Source: a gamma proteobacterium symbiont of Bathyaustriella thionipta
GTDB lineage: Bacteria; Pseudomonadota; Gammaproteobacteria; Chromatiales; Chromatiaceae
DNA: 10,834 nt
NCBI GenBank assembly: GCA_025656895.1
Contig: JAHXHF010000133.1
Location: 1 to 10,834, forward strand
Reading direction: 5' to 3'
Part shown: positions 1 through 5,705 of the stretch, piece by piece
How the letters are laid out: each line of letters opens with the position of its first letter
Position numbering within the stretch: position 1 is the first letter of the stretch
Translations under genes and position numbers: made by a program
The notes under the pieces: model-generated
What the model saw: only the letters and a program-made list of their open reading frames with translations
The model's database searches: none
What the model was told of the DNA's origin: nothing

Positions 1-749
1 TTATAAGTTATTTCTATCGGTAGCATGAGCATGCTTATGAATGGTTTTTGCCAAACAAGATTCTTAAAAAAACAGTGAAACTTCAGTTCAGGAAACTGAC
101 TGCTGAAAGGCGGCAGCTGTCTTTCATCCTGACCGGTCAAACTCATCAGGGCACGGCGTGCCTGAATAACGTTTTCCTGCGCTTCAGACTGCTCGAAAGC
201 CACCGCAGCCGATACCATGCGCGTCAACCCCAGATCAGCCTGATTGATATCACCCGCTTTTCTGCGACGCTCTGCAAGCTTGACCGAACGGCGTATTAAA
301 TCGGCCTGTTTTTGACTGATAGAGAGGCGTTCATTGGCGCTATGCCAGTCCATCAATGCCTTGAGTAAAGCGGTTGCCAGTGTCTGACGTCTGGCAATCA
401 GGCTCGCATTCGCGCTTAGCAATTCATAGTCGGCCATACTGGATCGGGCAGCGCGTTTATCCGACCAGTCAATGGTCTGGCTGACCCCTCCGCTATAGGT
501 GCTTACATCGGCGTTTTCATAATCAAGCTCCAGTTCCGGATTGAACAGGGGCTGATCGGCCGCCCGCAAACGGCTGCGTGCGGCATCCAGCGAGGCATGT
601 GCCGCCTGCATGGACGGGTTTTGCAAAAGTTTCTGCTTGACCCAGTGAGATAAAGAGGGCCTGGCCAGGGAAGCATCCTGCGCGAATACAAGCGAAGTTA
701 TACTTATAGCGGCCACAGCCAGCAGTAAGCGAAAGCATGTTTTGAACAT
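1..749 (-). CDS. CusC/CzcC-like TolC-family outer membrane efflux protein, partial
   Basis: This is the N-terminal part (249 codons) of a TolC-family outer-membrane factor; the C-terminus lies beyond the left edge. Such proteins form the exit duct of RND metal-efflux systems. Residues 1-23 are a Sec signal peptide ending in VFA. The mature part is a long, Ala/Leu-rich helical region with features usual in CzcC/CusC proteins: a VSQTIDWSDKR stretch near residues 85-95, then QADLIRRSVKLAERRRKAGDIN and an ALMSLTG segment. The start at 749 has AGGA eight bases upstream. No stop occurs before position 1. The upstream gene on the same strand is a CzcI-like protein, which fits a czc/cus operon whose membrane-fusion and pump genes should follow to the left. 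The last 25-30 codons are AT-rich and look unlike the family. Metal specificity cannot be read from this fragment. Confidence 0.85.
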   Translation of the reverse strand, partial: MFKTCFRLLLAVAAISITSLVFAQDASLARPSLSHWVKQKLLQNPSMQAAHASLDAARSRLRAADQPLFNPELELDYENADVSTYSGGVSQTIDWSDKRAARSSMADYELLSANASLIARRQTLATALLKALMDWHSANERLSISQKQADLIRRSVKLAERRRKAGDINQADLGLTRMVSAAVAFEQSEAQENVIQARRALMSLTGQDERQLPPFSSQFPELKFHCFFKNLVWQKPFISMLMLPIEITY

Positions 750-805
750 GGGGGTTATCCTGTTTTTACGGGCAACAACAGCCGCACAAAAGGGTGCGTA
801 CTGCG

Positions 806-826
806 AAAAACCAGCCTTTTAGCTGG
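806..826 (-). terminator. Intrinsic terminator between czcI-like gene and cusC-like gene
   Basis: Read on the minus strand, CCAGCT and GGCTGG pair around an AAAA loop (one G-T pair), and the stem runs straight into TTTTT. It begins about 13 bases after the stop codon of the 104-residue protein and lies about 57 bases before the start of the efflux gene. No good promoter is visible between it and the efflux gene, so it may act as a partial, expression-grading terminator. Confidence 0.7.
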
Positions 827-838
827 CGGAAACAGGGT

Positions 839-1153
839 TCAGGCGCGTGGAGGGTATTCCGAGGGTGATAAATAAATATCGGGCATGGACTGCCGATAAG
901 ACAAAAATACCGTGCCATCTGTATTCAGGCAAGGTTGGCTGAAAACCGAGCAGAGCCCCAGCATGTGAGCCCCGGCATGACAGCAATGATCACAAGCGGG
1001 TTGATGATGATTCATATCGGTTGCCGCTTGTGAGCTTTCAGCAACACCGGGGGACGCTTGTTCGGTTTTCTCAGGATGGCTGTCAAAAGCCCAGGCGGTC
1101 GTGTAGCCGAGGGTACAGAAGATAAGACAGATAATGACAAGACGTTTCAACAT
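839..1153 (-). CDS. Small periplasmic Cys/His-rich protein, CzcI-like
   Basis: A 104-residue exported protein. Residues 1-22 form a signal peptide (MLKRL, hydrophobic core, AWA). The mature chain has a dense metal-ligand cluster at residues 49-63 (HH, CDHCCHAGAH), further cysteines at 68 and 75, and a short proline-rich tail ending PPRA. This layout, with a central C/H cluster and a short Pro/Arg end, matches the small CzcI-type proteins encoded just before czcCBA/cusCBA genes, and the gene that follows is indeed a CusC/CzcC homologue. A role as periplasmic metal binder or modulator of the efflux system is inferred. No clear ribosome-binding site precedes the ATG. A TAGAAT box lies only about ten bases upstream, so the transcript may be nearly leaderless, or the real promoter may lie further up. 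The family assignment is from motif layout only. Confidence 0.75.
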   Translation of the reverse strand: MLKRLVIICLIFCTLGYTTAWAFDSHPEKTEQASPGVAESSQAATDMNHHQPACDHCCHAGAHMLGLCSVFSQPCLNTDGTVFLSYRQSMPDIYLSPSEYPPRA

Positions 1154-1185
1154 TGAGGCACCATTCTAGCGCAATCAAATCACGA

Positions 1186-1215
1186 ATAACAATGACATCG
1201 GGCTGTGCGTATAAT
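1186..1215 (+). promoter_or_regulatory. Candidate sigma70 promoter for the hydroxylase/TVP38 genes
   Basis: A perfect TATAAT at 1210-1215 is preceded, with an 18-base spacer, by ATAACA at 1186-1191 (4 of 6 matches to TTGACA). The predicted transcript start is near 1222, leaving a leader of about 120 bases before the ATG at 1345. The -35 match is moderate. Confidence 0.45.
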
Positions 1216-1223
1216 GCACCCTT

Positions 1224-1253
1224 GGCAGATACGGCAAAGCCGGGGCATCTGCC
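1224..1253 (+). promoter_or_regulatory. Perfect stem-loop at the predicted 5' end of the leader
   Basis: GGCAGAT (1224-1230) and ATCTGCC (1247-1253) are perfect complements. Inside them CGGC (1232-1235) and GCCG (1239-1242) pair around AAA. The structure begins within a few bases of the start predicted from the TATAAT box. No T-run follows, so it is not an ordinary terminator. It could be an RNA element, a transcript-stabilising 5' hairpin, or an operator for the divergent genes. Confidence 0.45.
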
Positions 1254-1344
1254 GGTCTTTGTTACCAACCTCGATATTCATCCCGCAGGGCTGGCGACCG
1301 TTTCATTGATTGGTAGCAGAATGCGGCATAAAGGAAAACAGGCT

Positions 1345-2208
1345 ATGAACTGGCATAACTGGATTGTGGGGCATGAACAGCCCATTCGATTGGGTTTTTT
1401 CTTTGGCATCTTTGCCATCATGGCCATCTGGGAAATGCTTGCGCCCAGACGCAAACTGAGTGTTCCCAAAGGTGTGCGCTGGGCGAATAATCTGGGGCTG
1501 GTTTTTCTCAACAGTTTTATCCTGCGCTGGCTGTTTCCCGCTGCGGCCGTGGGGGTGGCGGCCTTTGCCGAACAACAGGGCTGGGGCTTGCTGCATTTTT
1601 ACCGGATACCTTTTGGCCTGGCGGCAATCCTGTCGGTCGTGCTGATGGATTTTGTTATCTGGCTACAGCATGTCATGGTTCATGCGGTGCCGCTTTTGTG
1701 GCGTTTGCACCGCGTTCACCACGCTGATCTTGACTATGATGTTACCACCGGCGCGCGCTTCCATACGCTTGAAATCATTCTTTCCATGCTGATTAAATTT
1801 GCCACCATCGTACTGCTGGGGCCACCGGTTGTGGCGGTCGTTATCTTCGAAGTCATGCTGAATGCCACCGCCATGTTCAATCATTCCAACATCGGGCTTC
1901 CGGCCGCGCTGGATAAGGTGCTGCGCTGGTTTTTGGTCACTCCGGATATGCACCGGGTACATCATTCTGTAGAAGATGACGAAGCCAACAGCAACTTTGG
2001 CTTCAGCCTGACCTGGTGGGATCGTTTATTCGGCACTTATCGTGATCAGCCGCGTGGCGGACACCAGGGCATGACCATTGGGATTCATCAATATCGTGAT
2101 GCGAAAATGGTAAATCAATTACCGGGTATGCTCGTCCTGCCCTTTATTGGCAAAATCTCGGACTATGCCATTAACCGACGCCAATGGAACCGCCATGATA
2201 AAAACTAA
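1345..2208 (+). CDS. Fatty acid hydroxylase / sterol desaturase family membrane protein
   Basis: A 287-residue integral membrane protein of the di-iron fatty acid hydroxylase superfamily. These enzymes use O2 and a histidine-ligated di-iron centre at the membrane face to hydroxylate or desaturate lipids. The histidine boxes are intact: HxxxH at residues 109-113, HxxHH at 122-126, H140, NH at 179-180 and HxxHH at 203-207. Hydrophobic segments lie at about 15-32, 46-73, 91-107 and 145-178. The frame is open upstream to 1153, but 1345 is preferred because AAGGA lies nine bases upstream and the open stretch before it looks non-coding and holds the promoter and hairpin. The stop overlaps the next gene by 14 bases, which suggests co-translation. 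The substrate cannot be told from sequence; bacterial members act on varied lipids, and sterols are unlikely in an ordinary bacterium. Confidence 0.9.
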   Translation: MNWHNWIVGHEQPIRLGFFFGIFAIMAIWEMLAPRRKLSVPKGVRWANNLGLVFLNSFILRWLFPAAAVGVAAFAEQQGWGLLHFYRIPFGLAAILSVVLMDFVIWLQHVMVHAVPLLWRLHRVHHADLDYDVTTGARFHTLEIILSMLIKFATIVLLGPPVVAVVIFEVMLNATAMFNHSNIGLPAALDKVLRWFLVTPDMHRVHHSVEDDEANSNFGFSLTWWDRLFGTYRDQPRGGHQGMTIGIHQYRDAKMVNQLPGMLVLPFIGKISDYAINRRQWNRHDKN

Positions 2209-2737
2209 GGTGCTGCGCGGCCTGCTGTTTGTGCTTCTGCTGACAGCCATTACCGTGGCCATTGTGTACCGCAAACAATTCGATGCCGAAGCCCTGAAAT
2301 TGTGGGTTGAACAGGCCGGCATCGCCGCTCCGCTGTTATTCATGCTTATATATGCCGTCGGTACAGTCCTGTTTCTGCCGGGGTCTGTATTAACCCTGAC
2401 CGGCGGGGCTTTGTTCGGCCCGCTCATGGGTACTTTGTACAACCTGACCGGCGCAACCCTGGGGGCCGGAGTGGCCTTTATCATTGCCCGTTATCTGGCA
2501 TCCGACTGGGTGGAACAAAAAACCGGAGGACGCCTGAAACGGCTCAAGCAAGGCGTTGAGGAGGAAGGCTGGCGCTTTGTCGCCTTTGTCCGGCTGGTTC
2601 CCCTGTTCCCTTTCAACCTGCTGAATTACGCGCTGGGACTGACCCGCATCCGTTTTTCCCATTATTTACTGGCCAGTTATATTTGCATGTTGCCCGGAGC
2701 GCTTGCCTATACCTATCTGGGTTACGCAGGCAGCTAA
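2195..2737 (+). CDS. TVP38/TMEM64 family membrane protein, cut short by in-frame TAA
   Basis: A TVP38/TMEM64 (DedA-related) integral membrane protein, a family linked to lipid scrambling or membrane transport but without a settled substrate. The readable part is 180 residues: an N-terminal helix (7-25), the conserved LPGSVLTLTGGALFGPLMGT region (61-80), a glycine-rich helix (83-100), and the FVRLVPLFPFNLLNYALGLT signature (131-150). ATG 2195 is chosen over the ATG at 2147 because the family usually starts just before the first helix, and it overlaps the preceding stop by 14 bases. The protein ends abruptly after YLGYAGS, where homologues normally continue with another helix. That missing helix is encoded in the same frame directly after the stop. 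The protein may be truncated and inactive, or the stop may be a sequencing error. Confidence 0.85.
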   Translation: MIKTKVLRGLLFVLLLTAITVAIVYRKQFDAEALKLWVEQAGIAAPLLFMLIYAVGTVLFLPGSVLTLTGGALFGPLMGTLYNLTGATLGAGVAFIIARYLASDWVEQKTGGRLKRLKQGVEEEGWRFVAFVRLVPLFPFNLLNYALGLTRIRFSHYLLASYICMLPGALAYTYLGYAGS

Positions 2738-2872
2738 GCGGTCGGCGGCGGTCAGGGGCTGGTGCAAAAAGGCCTGCTGGCATTGGCATTGTTCGCAGCC
2801 GTAGCTTTTCTGCCGCGCATCATTCGTCATTTCAGGCAAGCAGAAAAACAGGAAAGCAGCGACCATTCGTAG
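2738..2872 (+). pseudogene. Severed C-terminal part of the TVP38/TMEM64 gene
   Basis: Reading on in the same frame after the TAA at 2735-2737 gives 44 residues (AVGGGQGLVQKG, then a hydrophobic helix LLALALFAAVAFLP, then a basic tail) ending at TAG 2870-2872. This is the expected last transmembrane helix and positively charged tail of the family. With codon 181 restored the gene would encode 225 residues, close to normal family length. A single GAA or CAA to TAA change would explain it. No start codon or ribosome-binding site favours separate translation of this piece. Confidence 0.75.
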
Positions 2873-3000
2873 CCGCCCGGCTCAACGCTCGTTTTCCACA
2901 AGCCGTTCGGAACAAGCGGATTCTTCCACCCGCGTCCAGAGAAAAAATACCGGCAGATACAAGCCCATACTTTCTACAGGAAAATCGTTTGGCTCAATAC

Positions 3001-3022
3001 CCTGAAGCGCACCTGATTCAGG
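3001..3022. promoter_or_regulatory. Inverted repeat, possible operator before pfk
   Basis: CCTGAA and TTCAGG are perfect 6-base arms separated by 10 bases, ending ten bases upstream of the candidate -35 box. The geometry suits a dimeric repressor or activator site, but a six-base arm can arise by chance and no regulator is identified. Confidence 0.25.
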
Positions 3023-3032
3023 CCGAAATTCC

Positions 3033-3061
3033 TTGTATTCAGTGCTGTTATCTCTTAGATT
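3033..3061 (+). promoter_or_regulatory. Weak candidate promoter for phosphofructokinase
   Basis: TTGTAT (3033-3038) and TAGATT (3056-3061) are spaced by exactly 17 bases. Matches to the sigma70 consensus are 3 of 6 and 4 of 6. Spacing and position about 30 bases before the start codon are the main support. Confidence 0.3.
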
Positions 3062-3093
3062 AGTAAAACTTCAACAAGGTGAGCAATGCGCTT

Positions 3094-4215
3094 ATGACAC
3101 AACATATCGGTATACTGACAGCGGGTGGTGACAGCCCCGGTCTTAACGCAGCCATTCGTGGTGTTGGCAAGGCATCCCAGGGACATTATGGCATGCAGAT
3201 GATCGGTTTCCGGGATGGCTTTCGGGGACTGGTTGAAAACCGCATGGTACGCATGGATGGTGATTTTCTGTCCGGCGTTCTGACACGTGGCGGCACCATA
3301 CTCGGCACCAGTCGTGACAAGCCCCATCGCATGAACATTGGTGGCCAGACGCTGGATATGACCGATGCCATTGTGGAGAATTACGCGGCCAATCATCTGG
3401 ATGCGCTCATCTGTCTGGGCGGTGGTGGCACGCAAAAAAATGCGCTGCGCCTGATGCAAAAAGGCCTGAATATCATCACCCTGCCGAAAACTATTGATAA
3501 CGATGTGGCCCTGACCGACACCAGCTTTGGTTTTGATACCGCCCTGGGCATTGCAACCGACGCGATCGACCGCCTGCACAGTACCGCGCACAGCCATCAT
3601 CGCATTATCGTGGTTGAAATCATGGGACACCGCGCCGGCTGGCTGGCGCTTGGCTCCGGCATTGCCGGTGGTGCTGATGTCATTCTGCTGCCGGAAATTC
3701 CCTACGATATTAACTGTGTCGCCGATGCCATCCTGGCCCGCGTACGCAGCGGCAAAAGTTTCAGTATTGTGGCCGTTTCCGAGGGCAGCCTGCCCAAAGA
3801 TCAGGTAGCGCTTCTGGCTGCCGCCGAAGCAAAAAAACTGAATGCCGACAACAAGCCGGATAAAAAAGCCGCCAAAGCCGAACTGAAAGAACTGCAAGCC
3901 AGCCATGCCAACCACACTGTATCACTCAGCCGACAGCTGGAAGAACTGACCGGCCTGGAATCACGCGTGACCATACTCGGCCATCTGCAACGTGGCGGCA
4001 CGCCTTCAGCCGCCGATCGCCTGCTGGCCACCCGTCTGGGAACTGCCTGTGCTGATTTGATTCAGCAGAGACAATTTGGCGTCATGGTTGCCGCGCGCGG
4101 CGAATTCGCAGAACCCGTACCGCTGATTGATGTAGCCGGCAACAAGAAACTGGTGCCACCCGACCACCCCTGGGTCATCAGCGCCCGGCATGTAGGAACC
4201 AGCTTCGGCGATTAA
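3094..4215 (+). CDS. 6-phosphofructokinase, PfkA superfamily, K124-type
   Basis: A 373-residue phosphofructokinase that phosphorylates fructose 6-phosphate in the cytoplasm. Visible motifs are GGDSPGLNA (11-19), TRGGTILGTSR (64-74), GGGGT (109-113), PKTIDND (131-137) with the catalytic Asp135, MGHRAGW (177-183), SEG with Glu230 and LGHLQRGGTPS (295-305). A Lys/Ala-rich charged insert sits at about 232-275. The start is taken at ATG 3094 because AAGGTGAG at 3076-3083 is an excellent ribosome-binding site ten bases before it; the in-frame GTG at 3079 lies inside that site. Compared with E. coli PfkA, Gly112 matches Gly104 (usual in ATP users), Lys132 replaces Gly124 (seen in PPi enzymes and in plant- and trypanosome-type ATP enzymes), and Gly111 replaces the Mg-binding Asp103. 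ATP use is favoured but not certain. Confidence 0.92.
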   Translation: MTQHIGILTAGGDSPGLNAAIRGVGKASQGHYGMQMIGFRDGFRGLVENRMVRMDGDFLSGVLTRGGTILGTSRDKPHRMNIGGQTLDMTDAIVENYAANHLDALICLGGGGTQKNALRLMQKGLNIITLPKTIDNDVALTDTSFGFDTALGIATDAIDRLHSTAHSHHRIIVVEIMGHRAGWLALGSGIAGGADVILLPEIPYDINCVADAILARVRSGKSFSIVAVSEGSLPKDQVALLAAAEAKKLNADNKPDKKAAKAELKELQASHANHTVSLSRQLEELTGLESRVTILGHLQRGGTPSAADRLLATRLGTACADLIQQRQFGVMVAARGEFAEPVPLIDVAGNKKLVPPDHPWVISARHVGTSFGD

Positions 4216-4347
4216 GCCGAACCGGCCGGCTATGGCAATGAATGGCTCTTCCCAGTTTTTCCGCTTAACAACAAATAGTGCTGAAAATTCAAATGCCGGT
4301 ATCCGAAGAAGCTCAGCCTGCTGATAGCTATGAATGGAAAAGACCTC

Positions 4348-4632
4348 ATGAAACGTGATGCCAATCGTGATATTTGGCAGGAAACACTGGATGCAGTACG
4401 CGACATCAAAGCGGGTACTGTCGGTCAAATTGAAACCGTAGAGTTATCAGCAGTTGTTGAGGCTCGTCAAAAAGCAGGTTTATCACAATCCCGTTTTGCA
4501 GAGTTACTCGGCGTCTCGGTCCGTACACTTCAGGATTGGGAACAAGGTCGTCGTAAACCAGGCCGTGCGGCGATGACGCTTATTCAAATCGCAAAACAAC
4601 ACCCTGATGTTCTGCATGAAGTATTCGGATAA
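4348..4632 (+). CDS. HigA/NadS-like antitoxin, XRE-family HTH repressor
   Basis: A 94-residue DNA-binding protein. The N-terminal 34 residues (KRDANRDIWQETLDAVRDIKAG) resemble the leading segment of HigA/NadS-type antitoxins, and residues 36-75 form a Cro/C1-type helix-turn-helix (ARQKAGLSQSRFAELLGVS, then VRTLQDWEQGRRKP). The tail IAKQHPDVLHEVF is typical of this group. Start 4348 is preferred to ATG 4330 because GGAAAAG lies five bases upstream of it, whereas 4330 has no ribosome-binding site. Relatives normally follow a RelE/HigB-type toxin gene; the 115 bases upstream here are too short for one, and none follows. It is therefore an orphan antitoxin or a stand-alone regulator. Base composition is more AT-rich than the flanking phosphofructokinase, consistent with acquisition. 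Confidence 0.85.
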   Translation: MKRDANRDIWQETLDAVRDIKAGTVGQIETVELSAVVEARQKAGLSQSRFAELLGVSVRTLQDWEQGRRKPGRAAMTLIQIAKQHPDVLHEVFG

Positions 4633-4686
4633 ATTTTGCCAGATCATAGTGTTAATTTGAATATAGCTATTCAGCCAAAAGTAAAA

Positions 4687-4860
4687 TTTTAGGGCAACTT
4701 CTCAGATTGCCGCTAAAATCAGTTTGTTCAAGGCAAAAAATGCAAATTGAGATGTGTAAATGACCATTTTTGCACGTACTCCAAGGGCATTTCCTTCAAA
4801 CTCACAGCTGGCTGTTTTCAGTTTATTCGAACAAATAAGCAGAACAACCCTGAAATAACC
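4687..4860. repeat. AT-rich repeat-like block with imperfect inverted ends
   Basis: This block lies between the convergent antitoxin and two-helix membrane protein genes. Its ends are imperfect inverted copies: AGGGCAACTTCT at 4691-4702, and AGGGTTGTTCT when 4841-4851 is read on the minus strand. Nested inside are TTTGTTC (4723-4729) / GAACAAA (4829-4835) and TGCAAA (4741-4746) / TTTGCA (4769-4774). The minus strand carries an open stretch with a hydrophobic, phase-preserved peptide (QFAFFALNKLILAAI near its end) ending at 4702. The structure suggests a small non-autonomous element or dispersed repeat, or a decayed coding remnant; no flanking target duplication is obvious. Confidence 0.3.
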
Positions 4861-4883
4861 ATGCCGGGGGCGAAGTGATCCTG

Positions 4884-5639
4884 TCAATGCAGGCTTTTGA
4901 GCAGCTGAAAATGGTTCCATTCAGCCAGTGGAATATTCTTCATGGCATAACCGGCCAGGGGAGCACCGGCAGAACGCGCCACGCAACGTACGGAAAACTG
5001 CCGGCTGGAAGCGCCTGAGGCGTACACCGGCATTTCTGTCTGTGTATGAGTGTCAATCAGATAGGAAACCGATGCTCCCGGTGCTTTGGGCAGGTATTGA
5101 TGGCCAGCCTTTTTCCATAACAGAAAATTTTCCGCCTCACTGCTGAGTGACCAGTAACCCGCTGGTGGGTAGCCGGCACAGCGCGCCTTGGCAGATTGCA
5201 GTGAAGGCAGAGCTGTACTGGATGGCAGGGGCAGCCATTCACTCCACAACAGATGGCTGCCTGATTCATACCAGCCATGGCCATTTCCTTTTACCTGCAC
5301 CCGAAACCAGTTTTCAGCAAGCTTCTCACTGACACTAAAACCCAGTTCACCCTTGAAGCGGGCCTTCAGGTGCTCAACAAACTGTTGCTTTTTATCATTA
5401 TTTTGCTGCCGGATCTGTGTGGCTTGCCAGCGTGATAGCTCATCATACAGAGCCCCACCCAGAAAGGTGAAACCACCGTGTATCGGGATGGGCCACAGCA
5501 GAATCAATAATATTCCAAAAACCACCAGCAGACTGCCGCGAAGCATCTTTCCCAGCGGAGCCAGCAGTTTGTACAGGCCGAAAGCCGCAACAATGGCCAG
5601 CACTAGCACCAGTGCGTAAAAAACGAATAGGACAGACAT
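4884..5639 (-). CDS. Unrecognised two-helix membrane protein
   Basis: A 251-residue protein I cannot place in a family. Two hydrophobic helices lie at about residues 4-22 and 34-51, separated by a short basic loop (YKLLAPLGKMLRG). After GGFTFLGGALYDELSRWQATQ comes a charged, Gln/Lys-rich linker (66-100) and a soluble domain of about 150 residues rich in Trp, Ser and Tyr, with cysteines at 154 and 219 that could form a disulfide if the domain is periplasmic. The start at 5639 is directly before the first helix; no strong ribosome-binding site precedes it. Upstream on the same strand, 66 bases away, is the SYLF-like gene with a terminator between them, so the two are probably only weakly co-transcribed. 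Function unknown; an envelope-anchored role is inferred from topology only. Confidence 0.75.
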   Translation of the reverse strand: MSVLFVFYALVLVLAIVAAFGLYKLLAPLGKMLRGSLLVVFGILLILLWPIPIHGGFTFLGGALYDELSRWQATQIRQQNNDKKQQFVEHLKARFKGELGFSVSEKLAENWFRVQVKGNGHGWYESGSHLLWSEWLPLPSSTALPSLQSAKARCAGYPPAGYWSLSSEAENFLLWKKAGHQYLPKAPGASVSYLIDTHTQTEMPVYASGASSRQFSVRCVARSAGAPLAGYAMKNIPLAEWNHFQLLKSLH

Positions 5640-5670
5640 GGCGCTTATGCAATAACCGGGGTTAAGCCGG

Positions 5671-5694
5671 AAAATTCACCCCTTCGGGCTGAAT
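5671..5694 (-). terminator. Intrinsic terminator after the SYLF-like gene
   Basis: On the minus strand ATTCA and TGAAT form the outer stem, CCC and GGG the inner stem after one G-G mismatch, around a GAA loop, followed at once by TTTT. It starts about 12 bases after the stop codon of the SYLF-like gene. The T-run is short, so read-through into the next gene is possible. Confidence 0.5.
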
Positions 5695-5705
5695 GGATAA
5701 TGGTT

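Larger units (their letters stand above)
2873..3093. other. Intergenic region upstream of phosphofructokinase
   Basis: No gene is supported in these 221 bases. They hold an inverted repeat CCTGAA (3001-3006) / TTCAGG (3017-3022) with a 10-base spacer, a weak promoter-like pair downstream of it, and a strong ribosome-binding site at the end. No convincing terminator for the preceding plus-strand genes is visible. Confidence 0.5.

Noticed and set aside
1153..1344. Extending the hydroxylase gene to the first in-frame ATG
   Set aside because: The stretch contains a promoter-like box and hairpin, lacks a ribosome-binding site, and does not resemble family N-termini; 1345 has a good site.
2871..2882. 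AGCCGCCCGGCT palindrome just after the TVP38 tail as a terminator
   Set aside because: The stem would be only four pairs with a four-base loop and no T-run follows directly.
3055..3915. Long open frame on the minus strand across the phosphofructokinase gene
   Set aside because: It is antisense to a well-supported enzyme and its protein shows no family features.
4215..4231. AGCCG...CGGCT hairpin after phosphofructokinase as a terminator
   Set aside because: Five-pair stem with no adjacent T-run; the nearest run of T is about 25 bases away.
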